Part shown: one piece after another, positions 26,942 through 35,670 of the stretch
How the letters are laid out: the number at the start of each line of letters is the position of its first letter
Position numbering within the stretch: the first letter of the stretch is position 1
Source: Bacteroidota bacterium
GTDB taxonomy: Bacteria > Bacteroidota > Bacteroidia > Bacteroidales > VadinHA17
Direction: 5' to 3'
DNA length: 60,183 nt
NCBI GenBank assembly: GCA_012729475.1
Contig: JAAYDB010000070.1
Coordinates: forward strand, 1 to 60,183
Translations under genes and position numbers: made by a program
Notes under the pieces: model-generated
The model's database searches: none
What the model saw: the letters and a program-made list of their open reading frames with translations, nothing else
Told to the model about the DNA's origin: nothing

Positions 26942-29900
26942 TCAGATACGTAGTAATTCACGTCCAAACTTTCTCCAGATTGGTAATTTAAGAGACTCAA
27001 GATATACAATGAAACGATTCAGAATGTTATAGTACAAGGTAACAAAAAGAAATATTGTCATTATCCATATTGCAGCGACATTAAAAATGAGCGTGCCGAT
27101 CTTCAGATTTCCCAACTGCTTGTAAGGAGCGAAGAAATGAGCTCTCCCGTATCTTGAAGCCGGTTTCATGAAGACGGGATCGGCCTGCTGAATTAATCTG
27201 TCATAATAATCAGAATCATATATCTTGTTTGTTGCCAGCCTGTTGAGCACATGATCTGCAAGCCGTTCATTATGATGGCTTTCACGAAGATGTAAATACT
27301 CTTCCTTCCCAATTTTGTTCTCTGTCACACCTATCACCGAATCACGGGCATTTGAATTTATTTTGCTGATCATTCTGAAATATTTATCCAGGCTGTCGAG
27401 ATACTCTTTCGTATCGTCTCCTGTCAGTTCATCAAAGTAATCATAATTCAGCCTGTTAACCCATGATCCGGGTTTTATTCCTGAGATATCCGATAGATCA
27501 TCTATATGGTAATTCAGTTTAGTGAGATTGATCTCTGAGTGTTCCCTGTAATAAGGATCTTTTCCTGCTTTGATACATTGATCAACTTTCACCCTGAGCA
27601 TAGGTATAAGAAAAGAAGCATTCCAGTCGGCCTGACTCTTATTCATCTCATACTCAAACAAAGGTTTTTCGTATTTGTTACTTTTAAACTGTTCAACACT
27701 TATTGCTTCATAAGCCCAACGGGTTGCCATAATATCACCTATCACAGGTACATATAATTTCCCTGCCAGTGACCGGGGAAGCTCGTCGAATTTGATCATT
27801 GCCCCGCCTAACAGCAACTGGGGAACAAGTAAGAGGGGAATAAGGATATAAATACTTACTGCTGTCCTCATACCGGCAGAAATATTCAACCCCAGAATAT
27901 TTCCAAAACATGCTGTGGTAAAAAGGATAAGAGAGTGCCTGAATAGCATTCCTTTAACCTCCAAAACAGAATTTGCCACCAATACGAAAGTAATAGCCTG
28001 TATAGCAGAAAGGAAAAAAAGGAAACTGACCTTCGATAAAAAATAACTCAACCTGCTGAGATTAAGAAATTTCTCTCTTTCCAGTATTTTTCTGTCTCTG
28101 AATATCTCCTCAGCGCTAACAGTAAGTCCTAAAAAGAGAGCAACAATTATGGACATGAATAAAAAAACAGGATAATTAATATTCTCCGAAAAAATATAAT
28201 CTCCTTTTTCACTGAATTTTGCAATATATCCCAGTATTACTGCCAACAGAGGTGCTTCAAGGAGGTTAATGGTCATATATTGGCGATCAGCAAGCTTACG
28301 GGTAATATTACGTCTGACAAAGGTTTTTATCTGATCCCATTTGCGGGGTACTTTAAAATTACTTTTGGCTACTTTCAGTTTCTCCGGTATTTTATCAAAG
28401 ACAGGCATCATTTTTTTCCTGTACTTGTCATACCATTCAATAGGACTTACCTGTCTCTCTTTACCCGGTTTGCCTTCATTGTCAATTACCTTTACTTCAA
28501 CGATATGAAGAATACTTTCAGCCTCTATATTTCCGCATGTAGGACATTCGCTTTCGGAAGCATTTGCCTGTGAGGTTTCTGTCTTGAAATATACCAGGGC
28601 TTCCACCGGATCGCCGTCATAAATCATATAACCGCCTTTGTCAAGTAACCAGAGTCGGTCAAACATCTTAATTATGTCGGAGGAAGGCTGGTGAATGATT
28701 GCAAAGATTAGTTTTCCGCTCAGTGTCTGATTCTTTAGCAGAGTCATCACTTTTTCAGAATCAAAAGAAGAAAGTCCGGAAGTAGGTTCATCAATGAAAA
28801 GTATTACCGGTTCACGCATGAGTTCAAGACCTATATTCAGTCTTTTCCTTTGCCCTCCGCTGACTTTCTTGTCAAGCAGGCCTCCTACCTGCAGATCTTT
28901 TATCTCCCACAGATCAAGATCATTAAGGACTTTTTCGACGGTGGCATTCATCTGCCCGGGCGTATAATCACCAAAACATAAACGGGCATTGAAATACAGG
29001 TTCTGATAGACTGTAAGTTCTTCTATGAGCATATCATCCTGAGGCACATATCCTATTAATCCTTTTATCTCTTCAGCCTCCTGATGCAAATCATATCCAT
29101 TGATAAAAAGCCTGCCTGTCGTGGGATTTATCTTTCCGTGAAGCATATTGATCAAAGTGGTCTTCCCCACCCCGCTTCCACCCATAATACCAATAAGATT
29201 ACCCGACTCCACTCTGAAATTCATTTTCCTGACACCATTATCAGAGTTCTTAAAGAGATACTCAAGATTATGCCCCTCAAATACTACTTTCGTATTTGAG
29301 AATTTCTCTGAAACAAATTTTTTGTAAATTTTTGAATAATAGACAGGTTCAATACCCACTCCCTTAATATTTACACCCCTTTCAAGAAGATAGGTCCTGC
29401 AGGCTATTATATCTCTTCCCTTAAAATAAAGAGTCAATGGGCCATCATAAGTAAAAAGCAGATTTCCTGTGCTTTCAATATGTAAGACAAAGAGTTGACC
29501 TTTAAACCCTTTTATTTTAAGATGACGCCATTCCTTATAGTTTTTCTGAGTAGTGGTAACCCGGGATTCCGGATTATCTCCCTCAACAAGAAGAAGACAC
29601 TCCGGAGAAATATCATCGAAATTACTGCCTATCATGAATGTTGTAGCATTATTATATTCCTTTCTGGGAATATTAAAGGTCTTTGCTACAATATCAATAA
29701 TTGTTTTTTCCTGTTGCGATACCTGGCTGTCCTCATACGCGAATTCTATCAGCTGAAGAAAAACTATCATTCTCTCTTCAAGAAAAAGTCCTTTCTTTAT
29801 CTGGCGACAAATATTGGTAATCTGAAAAGAGATCAGAGAATTCTCATCTGTGAGATCATCCTTGTCAATACTTTTAAGTTCATTCGAATAAAAATCGAGG

Positions 29901-30064
29901 TTATTCTCGAAAAGGGCATAGTATTCTTCTTCAAGTTCTCTGTTAAGGTACCTCCTGAGGTAATTGCGGAGTATTTTCCTGCCCCGGGAAGTAATACCCA
30001 TCGGATTGACGGTAGAAACTATGGCAAAAATGTGTATTAATGCCAGTAAAACGGATTCCCTCAT
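26942..30064 (-). CDS. ABCG/White-type ABC transporter, fused ATPase-permease with N-terminal TerB-like domain
   Basis: This 1040-residue protein is a fused half-transporter. Residues 1-145 are helical and TerB-like (AYEDSQVSQQEKTIIDIV), and about 150-245 is a beta-rich segment of FHA-like length. The ABC ATPase has Walker A GGSGVGKTT (295-303), signature VSGGQ (401-405), Walker B ILFIDEP (421-427) and the H-loop at about 458. Membrane helices at about 605-760 include QLLLGGAMI. A soluble insert of about 200 residues (790-990) precedes the final helix. The CPTCG knuckle near 507-511 could bind metal. Substrate is unknown. The ATG lies 11 bases beyond the terminator of the upstream lipoprotein gene, so read-through or a hidden promoter must drive it. 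Confidence 0.88.
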   Translation of the reverse strand: MRESVLLALIHIFAIVSTVNPMGITSRGRKILRNYLRRYLNRELEEEYYALFENNLDFYSNELKSIDKDDLTDENSLISFQITNICRQIKKGLFLEERMIVFLQLIEFAYEDSQVSQQEKTIIDIVAKTFNIPRKEYNNATTFMIGSNFDDISPECLLLVEGDNPESRVTTTQKNYKEWRHLKIKGFKGQLFVLHIESTGNLLFTYDGPLTLYFKGRDIIACRTYLLERGVNIKGVGIEPVYYSKIYKKFVSEKFSNTKVVFEGHNLEYLFKNSDNGVRKMNFRVESGNLIGIMGGSGVGKTTLINMLHGKINPTTGRLFINGYDLHQEAEEIKGLIGYVPQDDMLIEELTVYQNLYFNARLCFGDYTPGQMNATVEKVLNDLDLWEIKDLQVGGLLDKKVSGGQRKRLNIGLELMREPVILFIDEPTSGLSSFDSEKVMTLLKNQTLSGKLIFAIIHQPSSDIIKMFDRLWLLDKGGYMIYDGDPVEALVYFKTETSQANASESECPTCGNIEAESILHIVEVKVIDNEGKPGKERQVSPIEWYDKYRKKMMPVFDKIPEKLKVAKSNFKVPRKWDQIKTFVRRNITRKLADRQYMTINLLEAPLLAVILGYIAKFSEKGDYIFSENINYPVFLFMSIIVALFLGLTVSAEEIFRDRKILEREKFLNLSRLSYFLSKVSFLFFLSAIQAITFVLVANSVLEVKGMLFRHSLILFTTACFGNILGLNISAGMRTAVSIYILIPLLLVPQLLLGGAMIKFDELPRSLAGKLYVPVIGDIMATRWAYEAISVEQFKSNKYEKPLFEYEMNKSQADWNASFLIPMLRVKVDQCIKAGKDPYYREHSEINLTKLNYHIDDLSDISGIKPGSWVNRLNYDYFDELTGDDTKEYLDSLDKYFRMISKINSNARDSVIGVTENKIGKEEYLHLRESHHNERLADHVLNRLATNKIYDSDYYDRLIQQADPVFMKPASRYGRAHFFAPYKQLGNLKIGTLIFNVAAIWIMTIFLFVTLYYNILNRFIVYLESLKLPIWRKFGRELLRI

Positions 30065-30074
30065 AAGAAAACAG

Positions 30075-30108
30075 AAAAAAAAAGACCGCAGACTGACAGT
30101 ATGCGGTC
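30075..30108 (-). terminator. intrinsic terminator after the 272-residue lipoprotein gene
   Basis: On the minus strand GACCGCA (30108-30102) pairs with TGCGGTC (30090-30084) around an 11-base loop, followed by nine T residues (30083-30075). It sits between the lipoprotein stop (30125) and the ABCG-type start (30064). Confidence 0.92.
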
Positions 30109-30124
30109 ATATGTTTAATAATCC

Positions 30125-30943
30125 CTATTGAACTATCTGGGCACGTACTACTTCAATTGCCTTGGTGATATCAATAATGTTCTGTTCAGTAAGACTTGTA
30201 GAAAGATCCGAATACACTGCCTTAACAGGTTCCATCTTACTTAAAAGATCACTTAATGCCGGATCATTCTCATATGGTTTTGAAACTTCCAGGAATAACT
30301 CAAATGATTTTTTCTGTTCAAGAAGGTTCTTAGATATTCCGGCAATCTGGTAAGCTGCTTCTGAGACATGAGTGGTCAGATACATGCCTTCAACCCATGC
30401 ACCACCAACGACAAGAAGGGCCAAGGCCTGCTGGTCATTCTCACTAAGGTAACTATAGGTATTATCAAAAGCTGTTGTTAAAATATTTACCAGCTCTTCC
30501 CTGTTATCAAAATTCTGTTTGATCTTGTCATATAATGATTCATCGTATATCTGCGACATATTCAATTCACTGGCCAACACTCTTATGGCATCAAGATAAT
30601 TGATCACTTCCTGTTGTATGTTATAAAGAGTTGCATAACTGAGATCTGCTCCAAAAACCCCCATATTTAAAGCCTTAGATGGACTGTTGATATATTTATT
30701 TGCATTATCAACAGGATTGGATATTCCAAAAATATATCCTACCTGAAGATCCTGAAGCATATTGATAACCTCAGCAGATGTTGGAAGGGGATAGACATTT
30801 TCTTCAATCTGTCCTTCAATAGTCTCAACCTGGTCCATCTCTACCTTATTTACCTCTTTCTGTGATTTGTTACGGCAAGAGTTGAGTCCGTAAAAACTGA
30901 AGAAAAGAAATGGTAATAATAATGCTGCAATCGTTCTTTTCAT
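30125..30943 (-). CDS. lipoprotein of unknown function, mostly helical
   Basis: The 272-residue protein has a lipoprotein signal with lipid cysteine at 23 (YGLNSC) followed by Arg-Asn, so it probably goes to a membrane surface. The mature part begins with an acidic low-complexity stretch (KVEMDQVETIEGQIEENV) and is then entirely helical in character, with no motif I recognise. Segments such as GVFGADLSYATLYNIQQEV and VGGAWVEGMYLTTHVSEAAY recall uncharacterised Bacteroidota lipoproteins. It precedes the ABCG-type gene but is separated from it by a strong terminator. Confidence 0.75.
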   Translation of the reverse strand: MKRTIAALLLPFLFFSFYGLNSCRNKSQKEVNKVEMDQVETIEGQIEENVYPLPTSAEVINMLQDLQVGYIFGISNPVDNANKYINSPSKALNMGVFGADLSYATLYNIQQEVINYLDAIRVLASELNMSQIYDESLYDKIKQNFDNREELVNILTTAFDNTYSYLSENDQQALALLVVGGAWVEGMYLTTHVSEAAYQIAGISKNLLEQKKSFELFLEVSKPYENDPALSDLLSKMEPVKAVYSDLSTSLTEQNIIDITKAIEVVRAQIVQ

Positions 30944-31300
30944 ATCGGGTCATTTTAAATTAAATATTTAGCAAAAAAACAACCATAAAAGTAATAATAA
31001 ATATTTAATTGTACCCCATACCGAAATGTAAATTGAGATGCCTTTCAATAAATTGGTCGTCAAGATATTCCATAATAAATTATACCCTGGATAAAACCAT
31101 AGCAGAGTTACTTTTAACTGATTTTATAGTATTTTTATCTATCTTCGGCGGGGATTTCACAGCTGCCGACTTATGACAGATCCTGGGCAGAGATGTGAAA
31201 AAAAAGGTTGTAAAAACTTTGCAGAATACAGGATTATGGCTAAAATACAGTCTTATAAAACGGTTGAGTTATAAACAAACACAGTAATTATTATCTGTAT
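30944..31300. other. intergenic region between divergent lipoprotein gene and carA
   Basis: This 357-base gap has no convincing open reading frame or RNA gene. It should contain promoters for both divergent genes, but no exact TAnnTTTG element was found. A TTTG at 31218-31221 stands 19 bases before TAAAATAC (31241-31248), a poor -7. An imperfect hairpin is at 31155-31200 (listed separately). Confidence 0.6.
31155..31200. repeat. imperfect inverted repeat (hairpin) upstream of carA
   Basis: TTTCACA (31155-31161) pairs with TGTGAAA (31194-31200), and inside it CTGCC (31163-31167) pairs with GGCAG (31186-31190), leaving an 18-base loop. No T-run follows on either strand, so it is not a standard terminator. 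Confidence 0.5.
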
Positions 31301-32383
31301 ATGGAAAAAAGGGCAAGGATAAAACTCTCCCTGGAAGATGGAACAGTATATTACGGAAAAGCTTTTGGATCAGAGACTCCTTCTGCAGGTGAAGTAGTGT
31401 TCAATACGGCAATGACCGGTTACCCTGAAAGTCTTACTGATCCTTCCTACCGTGGACAAATACTATGTCTGACTTACCCTCTTGTTGGAAACTATGGAGC
31501 TCCCGCAAAAAGTGAAGAGAACAGTCTTTATAAATTCTATGAATCATCATCCATCCATATAAAAGGACTTATCGTGTCTGATTATTCTTTTGACTACAGC
31601 CACTGGAATGCTTCAGAGAGCCTTGATGAATGGCTCAGACGGAATAATGTTCCGGGAGTATATGGCATAGATACAAGAGCTCTTACCAGAAAAATCCGGG
31701 AGAGAGGAGTCATGTTGGGCAAACTTGAGCCGGAGGATACAGATATACCTTTCTTCGACCCCAACGGGCTTAATCTGGTTGAAGAAGTCAGTACCCGGAA
31801 GATTAAAACATACGGTTCCGGAAAATACAAAATACTCCTTGTCGATTGCGGAGTAAAATACAATATTTTAAGAAGCTTATTGAAACATGATGTAACTATA
31901 ATAAGGGTTCCATGGAATCATGATTTTAACAAAGAAGAATACGACGGCCTTTTTCTGACTAATGGTCCGGGCAATCCTAAAATGTGCGATATCACTATTA
32001 ATAACATCCGAAAATCTTTTGATAAAGATATTCCCATTTTCGGCATATGCCTTGGGAATCAGCTTATGGCACTTGCTTCAGGAGCAGATACATATAAATT
32101 AAAATATGGCCATAGAAGTCATAATCAGCCTGTAATGGAATTAAGCAGTGGAAGGGCATATATTACATCACAGAATCATGGTTATGCTGTCAACAATGAT
32201 ACCCTGGAGAAAGAATGGGAACCTTTGTTTATTAATCTTAACGATAACACCAATGAAGGGATGAAACATAAAAGAAAACCTTTTTTTTCAGTCCAGTTTC
32301 ATCCCGAAGCATCCGGTGGCCCGACAGATACTGCATATTTATTTAATATGTTTCTTGAAGAAATAAGGAAATTCCGAATGTAG
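31301..32383 (+). CDS. carA: carbamoyl phosphate synthase small subunit
   Basis: The 360-residue glutaminase subunit has the CarA N-terminal domain (GEVVFNTAMTGYPESLTDPS) and a class I glutamine amidotransferase with catalytic cysteine in GICLGNQ and catalytic His/Glu in FHPEASGG. It releases ammonia from glutamine and channels it to CarB for carbamoyl phosphate used in arginine and pyrimidine synthesis. It is separated from carB by the minus-strand argH-argG-argR genes. It ends 21 bases from the convergent argH stop. Confidence 0.97.
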   Translation: MEKRARIKLSLEDGTVYYGKAFGSETPSAGEVVFNTAMTGYPESLTDPSYRGQILCLTYPLVGNYGAPAKSEENSLYKFYESSSIHIKGLIVSDYSFDYSHWNASESLDEWLRRNNVPGVYGIDTRALTRKIRERGVMLGKLEPEDTDIPFFDPNGLNLVEEVSTRKIKTYGSGKYKILLVDCGVKYNILRSLLKHDVTIIRVPWNHDFNKEEYDGLFLTNGPGNPKMCDITINNIRKSFDKDIPIFGICLGNQLMALASGADTYKLKYGHRSHNQPVMELSSGRAYITSQNHGYAVNNDTLEKEWEPLFINLNDNTNEGMKHKRKPFFSVQFHPEASGGPTDTAYLFNMFLEEIRKFRM

Positions 32384-32404
32384 CCACCAACATCCGTCTT
32401 ATTA

Positions 32405-33757
32405 TCAGGCATCTGGCCTGCCTCCTGCTTTCATCAATTTCCGTACAATTTCAGCTGCCGGCTCGTTTTTGAAACATTTCATCCGATCCCTGAACCTTTT
32501 TTCTATTTCTTTATTGCACAGATTCCCAATACTACCTTCATGAACATAATCAGATATCGTCGTTTTTGAGAAAGAAGCTTTTTTTATTGTTTCAGAAACA
32601 GCCTTGTATGCATCTCTGAAAGGAATTCCTTCCTTCACCAGACGGTTAACCTCTTCAGTACTGAAAATAGGATTATAAAGAGAATTATCTGTGATATTCT
32701 TTCTTATTCTGATATTGTTCAGCATAAGTATCATTACTTCAACAGACTCTTTTAGATCTGCAAAAGCATCGAATAACAATTGTTTCAATAACTGCAGGTC
32801 GCGGTTATACCCTGACGGAAGATTCGAGACCAGCATTGCTGTCTTGCCGGGCAGTGTCTGAATAATATTTGAACGACCTCGTATAAGTTCAAAGACATCA
32901 GGATTCTTTTTCTGAGGCATTATACTTGATCCTGTAACAAACTCTTCAGGAAAATCAACAAATCTGTATTCTGCACTCATATACAGACATACATCCATCG
33001 AGAATCGTGCAAGAGTTTGAGCCAGCGATGCCAGTCCGGAAGCAACAGCCATTTCAACCTTTCCGCGACTCAGACTGGCATAAGCCGAATTATACAGAAG
33101 ATCATCAAACTCAAGAAGGTCTGTAGTCAGTTTCCTGTTTATCGGGAGAGTGGTTCCAAATCCTGCTGCGGTACCCAGAGGATTAGTGTTATTGATATTA
33201 CGTGCTGCACACAACAGAGCCATATCATCACTCAGACATTCTGCATAAGCCCCAAACCATAAGCCGAATGAAGAGACCATCGCTGGCTGCATATGAGTAT
33301 AGCCCGGGAGCAGTGAACCTTTATACTTATTGCTCAACGAAATAAATGTATCAAAAAGCCTGCCCGTAAGAACAGCCAGATTATCTATCTCCTCTCTCAG
33401 GTAAAGCCTCATGTCAACCAACACCTGATCATTCCTGGAACGACCTGTATGAACTTTCTTCCCTGCCGGACCAAGAACCGAGACCAGCTCCTTTTCAACC
33501 TGCGAATGAATATCTTCTATGTGTTCTTCAATAGTAAGCTCTCCCTTTTCGTCTTTTTTGTATAATGAATAAAGAGTATCAAGTATATCATTTTTCTCCT
33601 CCTCAGAAATCAAACCAACGGAATGGAGCATTATAACATGCGCCATCGAACCTATAATATCCCATTTGGCAAAAACAAGATCGGTTTTTCTGTCTTTCCC
33701 AGCAGTATACTCAATTATTGCAGGCTCCGGTTTTATCCCTTTTTCCCAAAGTTTCAT
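32405..33757 (-). CDS. argH: argininosuccinate lyase
   Basis: The 450-residue fumarase-superfamily enzyme has HTGRSRNDQV near 100-109 and the superfamily signature GSSIMPQKKNPD at about 275-286. It cleaves argininosuccinate to arginine and fumarate, the last step of arginine synthesis. The order argR-argG-argH on the minus strand places it last; 56 bases separate it from argG, with no terminator seen. Length matches the family. Confidence 0.97.
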   Translation of the reverse strand: MKLWEKGIKPEPAIIEYTAGKDRKTDLVFAKWDIIGSMAHVIMLHSVGLISEEEKNDILDTLYSLYKKDEKGELTIEEHIEDIHSQVEKELVSVLGPAGKKVHTGRSRNDQVLVDMRLYLREEIDNLAVLTGRLFDTFISLSNKYKGSLLPGYTHMQPAMVSSFGLWFGAYAECLSDDMALLCAARNINNTNPLGTAAGFGTTLPINRKLTTDLLEFDDLLYNSAYASLSRGKVEMAVASGLASLAQTLARFSMDVCLYMSAEYRFVDFPEEFVTGSSIMPQKKNPDVFELIRGRSNIIQTLPGKTAMLVSNLPSGYNRDLQLLKQLLFDAFADLKESVEVMILMLNNIRIRKNITDNSLYNPIFSTEEVNRLVKEGIPFRDAYKAVSETIKKASFSKTTISDYVHEGSIGNLCNKEIEKRFRDRMKCFKNEPAAEIVRKLMKAGGRPDA

Positions 33758-33813
33758 GTTCTCAAAAGTGTTTATTAAATGTTTTTACTTCCAGGTGAAT
33801 TTCCCTGTCCATA

Positions 33814-35046
33814 TTATCTCGCTTTGCTTTCTTCGATAATAGCCCTGTGTGCCATAAGCCTCATGGCATTTATCTTTATAAAGCCTCTGCTGTCCGTCTG
33901 GTCAAAACCGCCTTCAATATCCATACTTGATAATTTACTGTTATACAATGAAGAAGGTGATTCTCTCCCTTCAATTATCACATTACCCTTATACAGACAA
34001 AGGTGCACACTGCCATCAATGAGTTCCTGACTCTTTACAATGGCAGCCATAAGAAAATCCATTTCCGGACTGAACCAGAAGCCATTGTAAATAAGCTCTG
34101 CAAATTTCGGAGTCAACATACTGACAAGCCTCATCACCTCTCTGTCCATGGCAATTCCTTCAATATCTTTATGAGCCAGATGAAGTACTGTCGCTGCCGG
34201 GGTCTCATATACCCCCCTCGATTTAATCCCAACAAACCTGTTTTCAACCATATCAAGCAGACCTATGCCATTCTTTCCTGCCAGATCATTTAGATAAACA
34301 AACAAGTCGTAGGGATCATCTTTCAGTGTACCGTCATCTTTATTTATCAATTTAACAGGCACTCCGTTTTTGAAATGAATCACTATCCTGGTTTCTTTAT
34401 CAGGAGCGTCCTGAGGCAGAACCATCTTTTCAAGCATACTCTTGTTGAGTGTATACATAGGATCTTCCAGAACACCTGCCTCATGACTGATATGCATGAG
34501 ATTCTCGTCTTCGCTATAGGGTTTATCAATACTGGCTTTCACCGGGATCTTTCTTTCTGAAGCATATTTTAAAAGATCAGTCCTGCCCTTGAACAGTGCC
34601 AGAAATTCCTTATCCTTCCAGGGTGATATTACCTTAACGCCGGGCATGAGAGCATAATAACAAAGTTCAAACCTGACCTGATCATTACCTTTTCCGGTAG
34701 CACCGTGAGCTACTGCGGAAGCTCCTTCCTGCCTGCAGACTTCGATCTGCTTTTTAGCAATAAGAGGCCTTGCTAGAGCTGTCCCAAGCAAATATCTGTC
34801 TTCATAAATGGCATTCCCCATAATTGCCTTATACACATAGTCTGTGACAAACTCCCTCTTCAGATCAGAAATGATAACCTTTGAAGCACCCAGCAGTAAA
34901 GCCTTTTTTCTGCATTCCTCAAAATCATCTGCCTGTCCGACATCTGCTACAAAAGCAATTACATCATAATCTTTTTCTATCAGCCACTTCAGAATAACCG
35001 AAGTATCCAGACCTCCGCTGTAGGCCAATATTACTTTTTCTTTCAT
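33814..35046 (-). CDS. argG: argininosuccinate synthase
   Basis: The 410-residue protein starts with the ATP-pyrophosphatase P-loop [11 protein letters not shown]. It also shows [16 protein letters not shown], where ATP, citrulline and aspartate are handled. It joins citrulline and aspartate to argininosuccinate. It is 49 bases downstream of argR; a 19-base perfect palindrome fills part of that gap and touches the argR stop codon. Confidence 0.97.
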   Translation of the reverse strand: MKEKVILAYSGGLDTSVILKWLIEKDYDVIAFVADVGQADDFEECRKKALLLGASKVIISDLKREFVTDYVYKAIMGNAIYEDRYLLGTALARPLIAKKQIEVCRQEGASAVAHGATGKGNDQVRFELCYYALMPGVKVISPWKDKEFLALFKGRTDLLKYASERKIPVKASIDKPYSEDENLMHISHEAGVLEDPMYTLNKSMLEKMVLPQDAPDKETRIVIHFKNGVPVKLINKDDGTLKDDPYDLFVYLNDLAGKNGIGLLDMVENRFVGIKSRGVYETPAATVLHLAHKDIEGIAMDREVMRLVSMLTPKFAELIYNGFWFSPEMDFLMAAIVKSQELIDGSVHLCLYKGNVIIEGRESPSSLYNSKLSSMDIEGGFDQTDSRGFIKINAMRLMAHRAIIEESKAR

Positions 35047-35077
35047 CTCTCTTTATTATTAGTAAATTATTATTGAC

Positions 35078-35096
35078 AGTATTTCAATGAAATACT
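35078..35096. repeat. perfect 19-base palindrome between argR and argG
   Basis: AGTATTTCA, one central A, then TGAAATACT: nine perfect pairs. It ends on the first base of the argR stop codon (minus strand) and lies 32 bases before the argG ATG. The half-site order differs from a classical ARG box. It could be an operator or an mRNA hairpin. Confidence 0.6.
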
Positions 35097-35575
35097 CATT
35101 TTTTCCTTACCTGTTCATGTATGCCGGGGAATATGATCTCAAGACATGCATGAGCCTGCGAATTTGTTATTCCGTCACGCGGTATGATCAATATTGTGTC
35201 ATCACCTGCTATTGTTCCCGCTATCTCATAACGGGCTGTGTTGTCAATGTAAAATGCTGTATTGCTGGCATTACCAGGCATAGTCCTTATGACTATCAGG
35301 CCTTTCGCATCAATTATATCGCGGATAACCGGCAGTAATTGTAATTCTCCCCCTATAGGTGCTGAATTTCCGGGATTATCCATAATAACATACTTATAGC
35401 CTCCCTTCCCGTCAGGAACCCTTCCTGCCCCTAATTGACGAAGATCGCGGGATAATGTTGCCTGTGTGCAACTTACACCCTTCTTCTTTAGCTTACCCAG
35501 CAATAAATCATGGGAAGGAATGTCTTCTTCCTTTATCAACTTCTCTATTTCCAACAAACGCCCGGATTTATGCAT
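35096..35575 (-). CDS. argR: arginine repressor ArgR
   Basis: The 159-residue protein has the N-terminal winged helix (LLLGKLKKKGVSCTQATLSR, where TQATLSRDL is the recognition region) and the C-terminal oligomerisation domain with IAGDDTILIIPRD, which binds arginine. In other bacteria the hexamer represses arginine synthesis genes at paired ARG boxes. Here it heads argR-argG-argH and is divergent from carB. ARG-box-like sequences cover its start and its -7 element, so autoregulation is likely. Confidence 0.95.
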   Translation of the reverse strand: MHKSGRLLEIEKLIKEEDIPSHDLLLGKLKKKGVSCTQATLSRDLRQLGAGRVPDGKGGYKYVIMDNPGNSAPIGGELQLLPVIRDIIDAKGLIVIRTMPGNASNTAFYIDNTARYEIAGTIAGDDTILIIPRDGITNSQAHACLEIIFPGIHEQVRKK

Positions 35576-35584
35576 ATTTATTCA
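35571..35584. promoter_or_regulatory. ARG-box-like operator 1
   Basis: TGCAT-ATTT-ATTCA matches the ARG box pattern TGAAT-N4-ATTCA at nine of ten half-site positions and covers the argR start codon. Confidence 0.5.
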
Positions 35585-35591
35585 TTAAGGC

Positions 35592-35605
35592 TGCAAATAT
35601 ATTCA
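35592..35605. promoter_or_regulatory. ARG-box-like operator 2 overlapping the argR -7 element
   Basis: TGCAA-ATAT-ATTCA begins 21 bases after the start of operator 1, the helical-turn spacing usual for paired ARG boxes. It covers the minus-strand TATATTTG (35594-35601) that should be the argR -7 element. A further half site TGAAT is at 35612-35616, next to the carB -33. Confidence 0.5.
35594..35601 (-). promoter_or_regulatory. candidate -7 promoter element of argR-argG-argH
   Basis: On the minus strand TATATTTG is an exact TAnnTTTG; transcription would begin near 35588, about 13 bases before the argR ATG. No clear -33 is seen. Confidence 0.5.
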
Positions 35606-35609
35606 TTTT

Positions 35610-35642
35610 TTTGAATTATTAAATTTTTGATTATAATTTTTG
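35610..35642 (+). promoter_or_regulatory. candidate carB promoter
   Basis: TTTG (35610-35613) is followed after 20 bases by TAATTTTTG (35634-35642), the Bacteroidota pattern with one extra spacer base in the -7. Start of transcription would be near 35648, which favours the carB ATG at 35671 over that at 35653. Confidence 0.5.
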
Positions 35643-35670
35643 TACTATTTTTATGCCCCAAATCCTGATA

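Noticed and set aside
29495-30040. 181-residue plus-strand open frame opposite the ABCG-type gene
   Set aside because: Antisense to a well-supported ATPase gene, with basic, low-complexity composition typical of a shadow frame.
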